Source: Clostridium algifaecis
Lineage (GTDB): Bacteria; Bacillota; Clostridia; Clostridiales; Clostridiaceae
Direction of reading: 5' to 3'
NCBI RefSeq assembly: GCF_017874415.1
Contig: NZ_JAGGLM010000026.1
Coordinates: 1 to 32,078 of the forward strand
Length of the DNA stretch: 32,078 nucleotides
Positions 1 through 7,924 of this stretch are shown here, one piece after another. Position 1 is the first letter of the stretch. Each line of letters opens with the position of its first letter. A model generated the notes under the pieces. The model saw only the letters and a program-made list of their open reading frames with translations. It did no database searches and was not told the origin of the DNA. A program made the position numbers and the translations under genes.

Positions 1-1
1 T

Positions 2-91
2 TGGTGCTGAAGACCGGAATCGAACCGGTACGGGTTTTAAAGCCCGCAGGATTTTAAGTCCTGTGCGTCTGCCAGTTCCGCCACTCCAGCA
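2..91 (-). tRNA. tRNA-Leu (anticodon UAA), copy 2 of 2
   Basis: Reading the minus strand gives a full class II tRNA: acceptor TGCTGGA pairs with TTCAGCA followed by an encoded CCA, there is a long variable arm, a GGTTCGATTCC T-arm, and an anticodon loop CTTAAAA with anticodon TAA. It decodes UUA, the main leucine codon in such AT-rich genomes. It is the last member of the four-tRNA cluster within the window, and its sequence is identical to the copy at 287-376. Confidence 0.95.
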
Positions 92-115
92 TCATATTTA
101 AAGAAATAAAAAAAA

Positions 116-192
116 TGGTAGCGGAAATAGGAATCGAACCTACGACACTTCGGGTATGAACCGAATGCTCTAGCCATCTGAGCTATTCCGCC
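116..192 (-). tRNA. tRNA-Met (elongator, anticodon CAU)
   Basis: The minus strand folds as a 77-nt tRNA with acceptor GGCGGAA/TTCCGCT, encoded CCA, anticodon stem TTCGG/CCGAA and loop TTCATAC (anticodon CAT). It has a normal paired first position and lacks the three G-C pairs of an initiator, and it resembles the elongator tRNA-Met of Bacillus. A tRNA-Ile(CAU) is the alternative but fits less well. Confidence 0.88.
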
Positions 193-205
193 ACATTAAA
201 AAACA

Positions 206-281
<76 letters not shown>

Positions 282-286
282 ATATT

Positions 287-376
287 TGGTGCTGAAGACC
301 GGAATCGAACCGGTACGGGTTTTAAAGCCCGCAGGATTTTAAGTCCTGTGCGTCTGCCAGTTCCGCCACTCCAGCA
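287..376 (-). tRNA. tRNA-Leu (anticodon UAA), copy 1 of 2
   Basis: This is the first gene of the cluster in the transcription direction and is identical in all 90 positions to the copy at 2-91. It has an encoded CCA and a long variable arm. The consensus promoter at 425-453 lies directly upstream. Confidence 0.95.
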
Positions 377-424
377 TCATCATAATCGTTATACTTGCAT
401 TGCTTCAACTCAGCAACATAAATT

Positions 425-453
425 ATTATATATCATAAAACACATACTGTCAA
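425..453 (-). promoter_or_regulatory. Sigma-A promoter of the tRNA cluster
   Basis: On the minus strand a perfect TTGACA (448-453) is separated by exactly 17 nt from a perfect TATAAT (425-430). It points at tRNA-Leu 287-376, about 50 nt away. A perfect -35/-10 pair is typical of stable RNA promoters. Confidence 0.9.
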
Positions 454-483
454 CTATTTTTTTAATTTTGATCAAAATATATA

Positions 484-503
484 AAGAGGCTATAAAGCCT
501 CTT
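484..503 (-). terminator. Terminator after yabR
   Basis: AAGAGGC and GCCTCTT form a 7-bp stem with a 6-nt loop about 12 nt beyond the yabR stop. The following minus-strand sequence is T-rich (TTTATATATTTT) but not a pure U run, so it may be leaky. Confidence 0.65.
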
Positions 504-514
504 ACAAACAAGTA

Positions 515-925
515 TTAATAATTAGAAGATTTCTTATATCCTCTACCTTTTGAGTCTTGATGTTTTTTAATATCTTGAAATCTTTCTTCACTTTCTTTTA
601 AAAATTTAGATAACCTATCTTCAAAATTTCCCTGTTCTTGTTTGTTTTGCTCTTTCTGCCAATCTATTTCCATAGGTCTAGCAGTCTTTTTATTAGATTT
701 AGCCTGCTTAATTGATAAACTTATTTTTCCATTATCATCAATCGAAATTACTTTTACATTTACTTTATCTTTTTCCTTAAGATAATCTCTTATGTTTTTA
801 ACATAGGTATCCGATATTTCAGATATATGCACCAATCCAGTTTTACCGTCAACTTCAACAAAAGCTCCAAAATTAGTTATATTAACTACTGTACCTTCTA
901 GTATGCTTCCTGCCTTTAAGGTCAT
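515..925 (-). CDS. yabR: S1-domain RNA-binding protein (YabR-like)
   Basis: A 136-residue protein with one S1/OB-fold domain over residues 1-75: GSILEGTVVNITNFGAFVEV, then GLVHISEIS, and a closing ISLSIKQA, the pattern of polynucleotide phosphorylase-type S1 domains. The tail (80-136) is charged and rich in Lys, Glu and Gln and is probably disordered. The family binds RNA or ribosomes; its exact role in this gene context is not settled. The start is supported by an AGGAGG 10 nt upstream. It is the last protein gene of the yabMNOPQ-divIC-yabR backbone, with the tRNA cluster next, as in Bacillus. Confidence 0.9.
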   Translation of the reverse strand: MTLKAGSILEGTVVNITNFGAFVEVDGKTGLVHISEISDTYVKNIRDYLKEKDKVNVKVISIDDNGKISLSIKQAKSNKKTARPMEIDWQKEQNKQEQGNFEDRLSKFLKESEERFQDIKKHQDSKGRGYKKSSNY

Positions 926-982
926 ATTAAAAAGATTCCTCCTTAAAAATATTATATATAAATAAAATTTATAAACTAAGTA

Positions 983-1255
983 TTAATTTTTAACGTTTAT
1001 TACAGGAGTTTCACCTTGCTTAATAAAACCTAACTTTTCTCTAGCCAATTTCTCAATGTACATATCTGATGTAGACATTTTAACTTCATCCTGTAATTTT
1101 ATGTTTTTTTCTTTTAATTTCTGTTCTTCTGCATGCTTATCATTTATCTGCTGATTTATATTTCGCATAGTTATTTGTTGATTTACAAATATATAGCATA
1201 CGTATGCAGCTATTAAAATAACAAATATATTTTTAGGTTTAATTCTAAATTTCAT
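983..1255 (-). CDS. divIC: Septum formation initiator DivIC/FtsB-like protein
   Basis: A 90-residue protein: a short basic cytoplasmic N-terminus (MKFRIKPKN), one membrane segment (about residues 10-27), then an extracellular coiled coil (about 30-70) and a short tail with KLGFIKQGE, a signature of the DivIC/FtsB family. DivIC joins FtsL and DivIB/FtsQ in the divisome, where it helps activate septal peptidoglycan synthesis. I chose the ATG at 1255 because GGTG lies at normal spacing before it. An in-frame ATG at 1291 would add 12 residues but has no ribosome binding site. The position between yabQ and yabR matches Bacillus. Confidence 0.88.
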   Translation of the reverse strand: MKFRIKPKNIFVILIAAYVCYIFVNQQITMRNINQQINDKHAEEQKLKEKNIKLQDEVKMSTSDMYIEKLAREKLGFIKQGETPVINVKN

Positions 1256-1381
1256 TAATATCACCAATTCTCTTAATATATTATACTCCATATGCTTATA
1301 ATTTGTGCTATCTTATAAACTATACCATTTATTTAAAATACATTCAATTATATTTTAATTTGATTTTCAATTTTATTCAAG

Positions 1382-1780
1382 CTATTTTTTACGATTTTTT
1401 CTTTTTTTTGATTTAAAATAATAAAATGGATACATAATAGTATTTATAAGCATTCTATTCAACCTTCCCATTGACTTAAATATAATCTTCTCCATGTTAA
1501 AAAATATTTTACTTAATAATTTAAAATACATATATATACCAAGTGCTATCCATAAATACACATATACATCTGTATAAGCATAATTAGTATAAAACAAAAA
1601 TACAAATACACTTATTCCTGCAAAAGTCCAAAATAATATGTCTTCTATAAAAACTACCAATTTATTTAAGTTGGTAAAACCTCTTATAATTCTATATAAA
1701 TCAAATAATATACCTGTTATAATCCCCGCAGTAAAGCTAAATATCATGAGCCTAAATTGCATGCTTATTGGTATAATCAT
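1382..1780 (-). CDS. yabQ: Spore cortex biosynthesis protein YabQ
   Basis: A 132-residue integral membrane protein with about four hydrophobic segments: residues 8-30, 42-64, 70-90 and a weaker one near 110-122. The tail is very basic (KSKKRKNRKK). The motif GILFDLYRIIRG in the first segment is typical of YabQ. In Bacillus it is made in the mother cell, localises to the outer forespore membrane and is needed for cortex formation. AAGGTGAT precedes the ATG at 1780 at good spacing. Its likely partner yabP lies 50 bp upstream, and both can be driven by the sigma-E-like promoter at 2144-2172. Confidence 0.9.
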   Translation of the reverse strand: MIIPISMQFRLMIFSFTAGIITGILFDLYRIIRGFTNLNKLVVFIEDILFWTFAGISVFVFLFYTNYAYTDVYVYLWIALGIYMYFKLLSKIFFNMEKIIFKSMGRLNRMLINTIMYPFYYFKSKKRKNRKK

Positions 1781-1829
1781 TAATAATCACCTTCGTTCTT
1801 AACTTATACTACAAGTATATAAATATATT

Positions 1830-2120
1830 TCATTTAAACATTTTTGAAATCATACCAGTTCTCTTTTTCTTTAAATGATTATTACTATATATACAAGAGT
1901 TTACAGTTCCTATGATGATTACCTGACCATTCTGTACATCCAATTTATTCATTTTAAGAGATATACCTTTTATATTTAATGTACCTAAATTTGTATTTAA
2001 TATTATTTGCTCATCATTAAAACTTATTACTTCAACAATTCCTGTAATAACTAATTTCTTTCTATTTTCAAGACTTAATAAACTCTTTTTGTCATCTAAG
2101 TTGTTCTCCTTTTTTTCCAT
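1830..2120 (-). CDS. yabP: Sporulation protein YabP
   Basis: A 96-residue protein of the YabP/YqfC family: a charged N-terminus (MEKKENNLDD), then a beta-rich core with LVITGIVEVISFNDEQI, NTNLGTLNIKG and GQVIIIGTVNS, ending in a basic tail. The family is expressed in the mother cell during spore formation. I place the start at the ATG at 2120: the GGAGGG before it is correctly spaced, whereas the in-frame GTG at 2135 would overlap that ribosome binding site. It lies downstream of a strong sigma-E promoter match. Confidence 0.9.
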   Translation of the reverse strand: MEKKENNLDDKKSLLSLENRKKLVITGIVEVISFNDEQIILNTNLGTLNIKGISLKMNKLDVQNGQVIIIGTVNSCIYSNNHLKKKRTGMISKMFK

Positions 2121-2143
2121 AATACATCCCTCCACCTATAATA

Positions 2144-2172
2144 ATTGTATGTAGGCAGCGGTACACATATTA
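2144..2172 (-). promoter_or_regulatory. Sigma-E-type promoter of yabP-yabQ
   Basis: On the minus strand TAATATG (2166-2172) is followed after 14 nt by CATACAAT (2144-2151). The -10 is a full match to the Bacillus sigma-E consensus CATACAMT, and the -35 matches KMATATT in six of seven positions. It lies 24 nt upstream of the yabP ATG, between rqcP and yabP, as expected for a mother-cell gene pair inside a vegetative operon. Confidence 0.75.
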
Positions 2173-2177
2173 CATTA

Positions 2178-2435
2178 TTATTTATTATCTTTATCTAAAA
2201 TTATTTCATACATATTTTTAGCATTTTCTTTAGTTACATGATTATCTATATTTATTATTCTAGCTTTTAGTGCACTGTTTGCATACTTGATTTCTATTAT
2301 ATCTCCTTCTTTTACTTCAGTACCAGCTTTGCAGACTTTACCGTTTATACTCACTCTACCGCCTTCACACGCTTCTTTAGCTACAGTTCTTCTCTTTATT
2401 ATTCTAGATACTTTAAGATATTTATCTAATCTCAC
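2178..2435 (-). CDS. rqcP: S4-domain RNA-binding protein RqcP (YabO/Hsp15-like)
   Basis: An 85-residue protein that is essentially one S4 RNA-binding domain: MRLDKYLKVSRIIKRRTVAKE, then GGRVSINGKVCKAGTEVKEGDIIEI. In Bacillus this protein (YabO, renamed RqcP) binds the stalled 50S subunit and works with RqcH in C-terminal alanine tailing of blocked nascent chains. The start is GTG at 2435, supported by AAGGGGAG 6-8 nt upstream. A hairpin at 2457-2488 separates it from hup, so it may be read through or have its own weak promoter. Confidence 0.9.
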   Translation of the reverse strand: MRLDKYLKVSRIIKRRTVAKEACEGGRVSINGKVCKAGTEVKEGDIIEIKYANSALKARIINIDNHVTKENAKNMYEIILDKDNK

Positions 2436-2456
2436 AATAAACTCCCCTTATTAAAA

Positions 2457-2488
2457 CAAAGAACCTAGATTTTCACCCGGGTTCTTTG
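2457..2488 (-). terminator. Terminator after hup
   Basis: CAAAGAACC (2457-2465) and GGTTCTTTG (2480-2488) form a 9-bp stem just past the hup stop codon. The minus-strand sequence that follows is TTTTAAT. The symmetric stem could also act on the other strand. Confidence 0.75.
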
Positions 2489-2497
2489 AAAAATATT

Positions 2498-2773
2498 TTA
2501 TTTATTTACCTTATCTTTAAATTCCTTTCCAGCTTTGAATACAGGAACTGTGGACTCCGGTATATTTATTTCTTCTTTAGTTCTTGGGTTTCTTCCAACT
2601 CTTGCAGCTCTCTTTCTTGTTTCAAATGTTCCAAACCCAACCAACTGAACTTTATCTCCATTTTCAAGTGTTTCTTCGACACTTTGTATAAACCCTTTTA
2701 ATGCTGCTTCAGCATCCTTTTTAGTTAGTTTTGATTTTTCTGATATACTTGCAATTAATTCTGATTTATTCAC
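2498..2773 (-). CDS. hup: HU family DNA-binding protein
   Basis: A 91-residue histone-like protein starting at GTG 2773, with AGGAGG 8 nt upstream. It has the HU layout: N-terminal helices (NKSELIASISEKSKLTKKDAE), the GFGTFETRKRAARVGRNPRT beta-arm region, and the C-terminal FKAGKEFKDKVNK. HU bends and compacts DNA without strong sequence preference. A longer in-frame reading from 2830 has no ribosome binding site and is rejected. It sits between mazG and rqcP, a position it does not occupy in B. subtilis. Confidence 0.95.
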   Translation of the reverse strand: MNKSELIASISEKSKLTKKDAEAALKGFIQSVEETLENGDKVQLVGFGTFETRKRAARVGRNPRTKEEINIPESTVPVFKAGKEFKDKVNK

Positions 2774-2871
2774 TTTTCTTACCTCCTTAATAATTGGTAC
2801 ACTATACACAACATATAGCATATTCTTCATTAACTTAAAAAATCCTTCTTTTTTTGCATATAAAACTGTTT

Positions 2872-4323
2872 TTATTTATTTTTAGACTTTTCCCAGATAT
2901 AGTCCATTTCTTTCAATGTCATATTTTTCATGTCTATATTTCTAGATCTAGCCTCATTTTCTATATATGCAAATCTTTTTATAAATTTCTCTATAGTATA
3001 ATTTAATGCAAATTCGGGGTCAATGTCAAGGAATCTGGCAAAATTTACTGTAGTAAATATTAAATCTCCTATTTCTTCTACTATTTTTGCCCTTTCATTG
3101 CCTTTATATACATTTTTTATTTCATTATATTCTTCTAAAATCTTGTCTAAGACACACTCAATATTATACAGATCGAATCCAATTTTAGATGCCTTTTTTT
3201 GAACTTTGTCTGCTCTAATAAGAGCTGGTAATGTTTTTGCAACATGTTCAAGCTCTTCTGTATAACTCTTTAATCCCTGCTCTTTTTTCTTTATTTCATC
3301 CCAGTTTAGAAGCACTTCTTTTGAATTTTTTACTTTAATGTTACCAAACACATGTGGATGCCTTTCTATCATTTTTTTGCATATTGCATCCGTTACATCA
3401 TTAATATCAAAAAATCCTTCTTCTTTTCCCATCTGTGAATGAAAGACCACTTGAAAAAGCACATCTCCAAGTTCTTCTGTTAATTCATCATCATTATTCT
3501 TCTCTATAGCTTCTACTGCCTCATAACTTTCCTCAATAAGATTCCTCTTTACGCTTTCATGGCTCTGCTCTCTATCCCACGGACAACCATTCTCTCCCCT
3601 AAGTTTCTCAACTATATCCAGTAAATCTCTAAAATCATATACAGCATTTGAGTTTTTAGGTATATAAATAGAAGTTAAATAATCTATATCTTCCTGCCTG
3701 TCAAGTTCGTATAATTTTATTTTTTTTATTGTCTCGAGTTCTTTGACTCCAGCTGCTCTTATAAAATATATATCTATATCAGGTTTATAGTACTCCATTA
3801 ATTGAAGTTTTACATCTGATGCAATAAACTTGTTATACACCTGTGTTATTATGATACCGGTTCTTTTATCTAAGATTTGAGTTTTTATATCGAAAGCATC
3901 TATAATCTTAATTCCTTGTATCATATCTATTTTAAGGCTTTCAAAAATAGCGTCTACAAAACTTACTGCCGGAACTATATCAATATCAATAGAACTGTTT
4001 TTACATAGCTCAATAAGTAATTTAACTGATTTTTCTGCTACAAGCGGATGACCTGGTACTGCATATACTATATTTTTAAATTTCTGCTCTTTATTTACTA
4101 AATCTTCTGCTATTTTTTCATAAACATCATCAAAATTTTGTGCATTTTCATACATATCATCATAAGTTTCAAATTGTATTTTTTCATCTTTTAAATATTT
4201 TACTGTAGGATGTTTCGCAGTTCTCAAATATATTCTTGAAGCATTTTTCAATATATTCATGGTTCCAAGAGTAATTGACTCCACAGCCCCTGGTCCCAAA
4301 CCTATTACTTTAATCACGGGCAT
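2872..4323 (-). CDS. mazG: Tetrapyrrole methylase-like/MazG nucleotide pyrophosphohydrolase fusion (YabN)
   Basis: A 483-residue two-part protein. Residues 1-215 look like an SAM-dependent tetrapyrrole (precorrin-type) methylase, opening VIGLGPGAVESITLG with a second motif YAVPGHPLVAEKSV. Residues about 230-480 hold a tandem MazG NTP pyrophosphohydrolase: CPWDREQSH, EESYEAVEAI and ELGDVLFQVVFH in the first repeat, and EEYNEIKNV with EIGDLIFTTVNF in the second, giving the EExxE...ExxD metal-binding residues. MazG hydrolyses NTPs to NMP and pyrophosphate and is thought to clean the nucleotide pool. The gene follows the spoVB-like gene by 7 bp. ATG 4323 is used here, but GTG two codons later is better spaced from AAGGGG. 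Confidence 0.93.
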   Translation of the reverse strand: MPVIKVIGLGPGAVESITLGTMNILKNASRIYLRTAKHPTVKYLKDEKIQFETYDDMYENAQNFDDVYEKIAEDLVNKEQKFKNIVYAVPGHPLVAEKSVKLLIELCKNSSIDIDIVPAVSFVDAIFESLKIDMIQGIKIIDAFDIKTQILDKRTGIIITQVYNKFIASDVKLQLMEYYKPDIDIYFIRAAGVKELETIKKIKLYELDRQEDIDYLTSIYIPKNSNAVYDFRDLLDIVEKLRGENGCPWDREQSHESVKRNLIEESYEAVEAIEKNNDDELTEELGDVLFQVVFHSQMGKEEGFFDINDVTDAICKKMIERHPHVFGNIKVKNSKEVLLNWDEIKKKEQGLKSYTEELEHVAKTLPALIRADKVQKKASKIGFDLYNIECVLDKILEEYNEIKNVYKGNERAKIVEEIGDLIFTTVNFARFLDIDPEFALNYTIEKFIKRFAYIENEARSRNIDMKNMTLKEMDYIWEKSKNK

Positions 4324-4330
4324 TTCCCCT

Positions 4331-5866
4331 TTATTTTTTAAAAAATCTATTTTTTATATAGCTATACTTAAATATCCTGAATACAATTAATAATACAGCA
4401 TAAATTACTATTCCTAAAAGTATAGCAAAAAAGCAAGCAATCCTACCACTCATGGTATAATTATAGACATTTATATAGATAATTACAACAGATATTATCA
4501 TTAAAATTGAAGTAAATGCTGGTTTTATTAAAGTCTGAAAATAATTTATATTAATGTCCAATTTACGTTTCAATAATTTAATATTCAAAAATGCAGCTGC
4601 CAGATAAGCAAGTGTACTTCCAATTATTGCTCCATATATATTTATATAAGGAATAGGTACCAGACATAGTGTAATCACTATTTTTATAATACACCCAACA
4701 GCCAAATTTAATACAGGTTTTATATAACAGCCCGAGCCTTGAAGTATAGCTGTAGTAGTTTGAGTAATTATTATAAACGGTATAGAAATTGATGAATACT
4801 GCAATATATTAAATCCCGCTGACTGTCCTGGAAATATTAATTCCAAAACTGGATGAGCTAAAGTATAAAGTCCAAGCATACATGGAAGTGCTATAACAAA
4901 AGAAAGCTTAAATGCCAAATCTACTTTATTTATTACTTCATGTCTATTGTGCATTACATTATATTCTGCAATTATAGGCACTAGTGATGCACATAAAGCT
5001 GCTGAAAGTGTTAGTGGAACATTTATTAGTATAAAAGCTTTTCCTGTAAGTTGTCCATATAATATAGTTGCTTGTTTATACGTAAATCCTGCTTGTAATA
5101 ATTTTTGAGGCACAATCGCTGAATCTATGAGACTCATTATACTACTTACTGCAGATCCTATAGATACAGGAATAGCTATATATAAAAGGGTACTTAACAC
5201 ATCTTCATTATCTGGAGGATTATATACATTTATTTCTTTTCTTATACTAAAGTACTTTTTAATAAGATATATTCCCCCAAATAATCCACCTGCTGCCGCT
5301 CCAAGTGCTGCTCCTCCAGCAGAATATTCTATACCTTTTGGCAAAAACAAATAAGCAAGTCCAACTCCTACAATTACTCTACCTATCTGCTCTATTACTT
5401 GGGATATTGCTGTATAATTCATGTTTTGAAGGCCTTGAAAAAATCCTCTAAAAGCACTCATTATAGATATAAACATAGGTGCAAAAGCAATGGCTATTAA
5501 AGAATAATAGGATTTATCACCCCACTTTAAAAATTTTATTATAGGCTTAGAGAAAGCCAAAATTAATGCAGTAAATCCAGTACCAAGTATAAACATAAGT
5601 AATATGGATTTTTTAAGTATTTGTATTACTTTTATATAGTCTCCTGTAGCATAGCTTTCAGATACCATTTTAGAAACAGCTACAGGTATTCCTGAAGCCG
5701 CAGCTATAAAAAACATATATAATGGAAATGACATCTGATAATAGCCGACTCCTTCATCTCCAATAAGCATTTGCAATGGCCATCTAAAAAACAATCCTAA
5801 AAATTTACAAATCATACCTGCTGCACCTAAAATAAAAGTACCCTTCATAAGCGACTGTTTTATCAT
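4331..5866 (-). CDS. Polysaccharide/lipid II flippase-type membrane protein (SpoVB/YabM-like)
   Basis: A 511-residue protein with about 14 hydrophobic segments and the MVF/MATE-like start KGTFILGAAGMICKFLGLFF followed by GDEGVGYYQMSFPLY, typical of SpoVB, YabM/MurJ-like and related oligosaccharide exporters. Such proteins flip lipid-linked sugars; SpoVB supports cortex synthesis. In the matching Bacillus position is yabM, so it is probably that orthologue. ATG 5866 follows a GGGGG tract 8 nt upstream. The 196-bp gap upstream ends in the spoVT terminator, so it should have its own promoter, but I could not identify a convincing one. Confidence 0.88.
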   Translation of the reverse strand: MIKQSLMKGTFILGAAGMICKFLGLFFRWPLQMLIGDEGVGYYQMSFPLYMFFIAAASGIPVAVSKMVSESYATGDYIKVIQILKKSILLMFILGTGFTALILAFSKPIIKFLKWGDKSYYSLIAIAFAPMFISIMSAFRGFFQGLQNMNYTAISQVIEQIGRVIVGVGLAYLFLPKGIEYSAGGAALGAAAGGLFGGIYLIKKYFSIRKEINVYNPPDNEDVLSTLLYIAIPVSIGSAVSSIMSLIDSAIVPQKLLQAGFTYKQATILYGQLTGKAFILINVPLTLSAALCASLVPIIAEYNVMHNRHEVINKVDLAFKLSFVIALPCMLGLYTLAHPVLELIFPGQSAGFNILQYSSISIPFIIITQTTTAILQGSGCYIKPVLNLAVGCIIKIVITLCLVPIPYINIYGAIIGSTLAYLAAAFLNIKLLKRKLDININYFQTLIKPAFTSILMIISVVIIYINVYNYTMSGRIACFFAILLGIVIYAVLLIVFRIFKYSYIKNRFFKK

Positions 5867-6030
5867 AAAAAATACCCCCGAATTGCTATAATTAGAACTT
5901 GCATTTTAATAATATATACGTTTAATAGTTATTTTATTTTTTTAATTATTATTACTTTTGGTGAGTATTTTTTATATTATTGTCAATAATTTTAAAAGAT
6001 ATATTTTCTATGTTGCAGGATTTAATTAAA

Positions 6031-6064
6031 AAATATAATGGCAGTAAAGACTGCCATTATATTT
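6031..6064 (-). terminator. Terminator of spoVT
   Basis: A near-perfect 15-bp stem (AAATATAATGGCAGT with ACTGCCATTATATTT) and 4-nt loop overlaps the last bases of spoVT. On the minus strand it is followed by a T-rich tract (TTTTTTAATT). A classic intrinsic terminator. Confidence 0.9.
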
Positions 6065-6608
6065 ATTCTTCCATCTGCTTTCCTAAGAAGGATGCTGCAG
6101 TTGCAGCTAATTTAACTTCTACATCACCAAATTCCACATCTTCCTTTGAAGTTATTATAACAGCTCCAATTGCATCTCCTCCTGATATAATAGGATATAT
6201 TACTTGAGCTGAATACTTTTCTTCTGCTTCTTCATCATCATATATATCAATTATTTCTTTGCCTTCAAAAAAAGCTAATTTTCTGTTCTCAATTACATCC
6301 TCCAGATCCTGACTTATCTTTTTATCTACATATTCTTTTTTTGATGTACCTGATACAGAGACTATACTATCAGTATCACATATTAAAACTATATTACCAA
6401 TAGTTTGTTGAAGTGATTCTGCATAACCTTTTGAAATCTCGCTGAGTTCATCAATAGGTGAATATTTTTTTAAAATTACGCCGCCCTCTCTATCTGTAAA
6501 TATTTCAAGCGGATCACCTTCTCTTATTCTAAGAGTTCTCCTTATTTCCTTAGGTATAACAACTCTGCCCAGATCATCTATACGCCTAACAATTCCAGTT
6601 GCTTTCAT
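6063..6608 (-). CDS. spoVT: Stage V sporulation regulator SpoVT
   Basis: A 181-residue transcription factor. Residues 1-50 are an AbrB-type swapped-hairpin DNA-binding domain (MKATGIVRRIDDLGRVVIPKEIRRTL, then EGDPLEIFTDREGG). Residues 55-181 are a GAF-like domain (IGNIVLICDTDSIVSVSG, YPIISGGDAIGAVII). SpoVT fine-tunes late forespore (sigma-G) gene expression and spore maturation. Length and sequence are as in the family. AGGAGG precedes the ATG. It has its own terminator and a possible sigma-G promoter at 6641-6670, so it is probably monocistronic. Confidence 0.97.
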   Translation of the reverse strand: MKATGIVRRIDDLGRVVIPKEIRRTLRIREGDPLEIFTDREGGVILKKYSPIDELSEISKGYAESLQQTIGNIVLICDTDSIVSVSGTSKKEYVDKKISQDLEDVIENRKLAFFEGKEIIDIYDDEEAEEKYSAQVIYPIISGGDAIGAVIITSKEDVEFGDVEVKLAATAASFLGKQMEE

Positions 6609-6640
6609 GCTAATTCCTCCTTAATTATGAATTGTATTAT

Positions 6641-6670
6641 TATTATTTTTCTAAATATGAAATTTTATGC
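6641..6670 (-). promoter_or_regulatory. Possible sigma-G promoter of spoVT
   Basis: On the minus strand GCATA (6666-6670) is followed after 18 nt by AATAATA (6641-6647). This matches the sigma-F/G pattern GHATR-N18-CATWMTA with one mismatch (A for C in the -10). It lies about 33 nt upstream of the spoVT ATG. The region is AT-rich, so a chance match is possible. Confidence 0.45.
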
Positions 6671-6699
6671 ACAATTGTTATTAAAATTATTAAAAATTA

Positions 6700-6738
6700 A
6701 AAATAGCCTTAATTAATTTTTTTAATTAAGGCTATTTT
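6700..6738 (-). terminator. Terminator of prsA
   Basis: AAAATAGCCTTAATT and AATTAAGGCTATTTT form a 15-bp stem with a 9-nt loop, 18 nt past the prsA stop. The minus-strand sequence continues TTAATTTTTAATAA. Confidence 0.85.
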
Positions 6739-6756
6739 CACTATATCAAATCTTTG

Positions 6757-7779
6757 TTACATTATATTACTTTCTTTTTTAGTTATCTTTGCAGCTTTTT
6801 TCCATTCATCACTTTTTTGTGAAAACTTCGTACTTTTCTGTGTATCTTCTAATTGACTCTTTATCTTATCTTTTACTTTTGAAAGCTTTTGAACTGGATA
6901 TTCAGTTTTATCTATACATTTTATTATATGCCATCCAAAACTGCTTTGGATAGGATCTGATATTTCTCCCTTTTTTAAATTCTCAGCTCCTGCCATGAAT
7001 TGAGCATCATAATTGGAGTCACCATAAGTTATAGTTCCTAAATCTCCACCCTTGTCTTTAGTCGCAGTGTCTTGAGAAACATCTTTTGCTACATCAGAAA
7101 ATTTTTCATTTTCAAGTCTCTTCTTTACTTTTTCAGCATCTGCTTTAGTTTTAACAAGTATATGCTCTAGATGCATTGTATCTGGTTTTTCAGTATACTT
7201 TGTTTTATTTTTATTATAATAATCTTCAATTTGTTTATCTGTTATTTTTATTCCTTTAGCCAGGTATTTAGATATATTATCCTGTATTTCCTGGTTTCTA
7301 ATTTGTGTTATAAACATATCTTTTAAAGATTGTTCTGTAAATCCTTGTTGAGCCAATGTTTCTTTAAACTTAGTTTCATCATTTCCAAATGATTGCTTTT
7401 TTAGTTTAGCTATCTGAGTTTCAGTATCACTTTTTACTTTAGCATCAGTTGGAAGTAAGTTCAGTTCTTTAGCTTTCTGAGCTAATACCTTCTGTGTTAT
7501 CATATTGTCTAATATTTGCTCTTTCTGAGTTTTTATTGCACTTACTGCCTCTTCATTCTTTGCGTAGTCATCACCATATTGCTGCTTTGCCTGCTGAATA
7601 ATTTGAATGGTATTTGGATCTTTGTCTAAATCCTCTCTTGTTATTTTTTCGCCATTAACTACAGCTACTGCACTTTTTTGTATAGCTTCCGGTGTCTTTT
7701 CTATCATACTGCAACCTGCAATTGAAAATGCCATTGTAATTGCAAAAACAGCAGTTAAAATTCTCTTTACTTTACTCAC
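6757..7779 (-). CDS. prsA: PrsA-like foldase lipoprotein (parvulin peptidyl-prolyl isomerase)
   Basis: A 340-residue exported lipoprotein. A basic start and hydrophobic stretch end in the lipobox SIAGC (Cys 23). A SurA/PrsA-type N-terminal region follows (VAVVNGEKITREDL), then a long helical linker and a parvulin domain at about residues 202-296 (MHLEHILVKTKADAEKVKK, KDKGGDLGTITYG, FGWHIIKC). The family folds secreted proteins outside the membrane. I place the start at GTG 7779, preceded by GGAGG; the upstream in-frame ATG at 7827 has no ribosome binding site and would bury the signal peptide. It lies between mfd and spoVT, where Bacillus has no such gene. Confidence 0.9.
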   Translation of the reverse strand: MSKVKRILTAVFAITMAFSIAGCSMIEKTPEAIQKSAVAVVNGEKITREDLDKDPNTIQIIQQAKQQYGDDYAKNEEAVSAIKTQKEQILDNMITQKVLAQKAKELNLLPTDAKVKSDTETQIAKLKKQSFGNDETKFKETLAQQGFTEQSLKDMFITQIRNQEIQDNISKYLAKGIKITDKQIEDYYNKNKTKYTEKPDTMHLEHILVKTKADAEKVKKRLENEKFSDVAKDVSQDTATKDKGGDLGTITYGDSNYDAQFMAGAENLKKGEISDPIQSSFGWHIIKCIDKTEYPVQKLSKVKDKIKSQLEDTQKSTKFSQKSDEWKKAAKITKKESNIM

Positions 7780-7924
7780 TAATATTCCTCCACTCTTTAT
7801 GTACTGAAAATTGTTTAGAATTTTCATGTTTATTTTTGTAAATCATATAAATCAATTTTATCACAAATATAAATCTACTACAAAACCATTTTTGTTCATA
7901 TTTTTTACATATATTGTAATTTAT

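Noticed and set aside
5867-6030. Sigma-A or sigma-E promoter for the spoVB-like gene
   Set aside because: A minus-strand TTGACA at about 5981-5986 has no -10 at proper spacing, and CGTATATA lacks a matching sigma-E -35.
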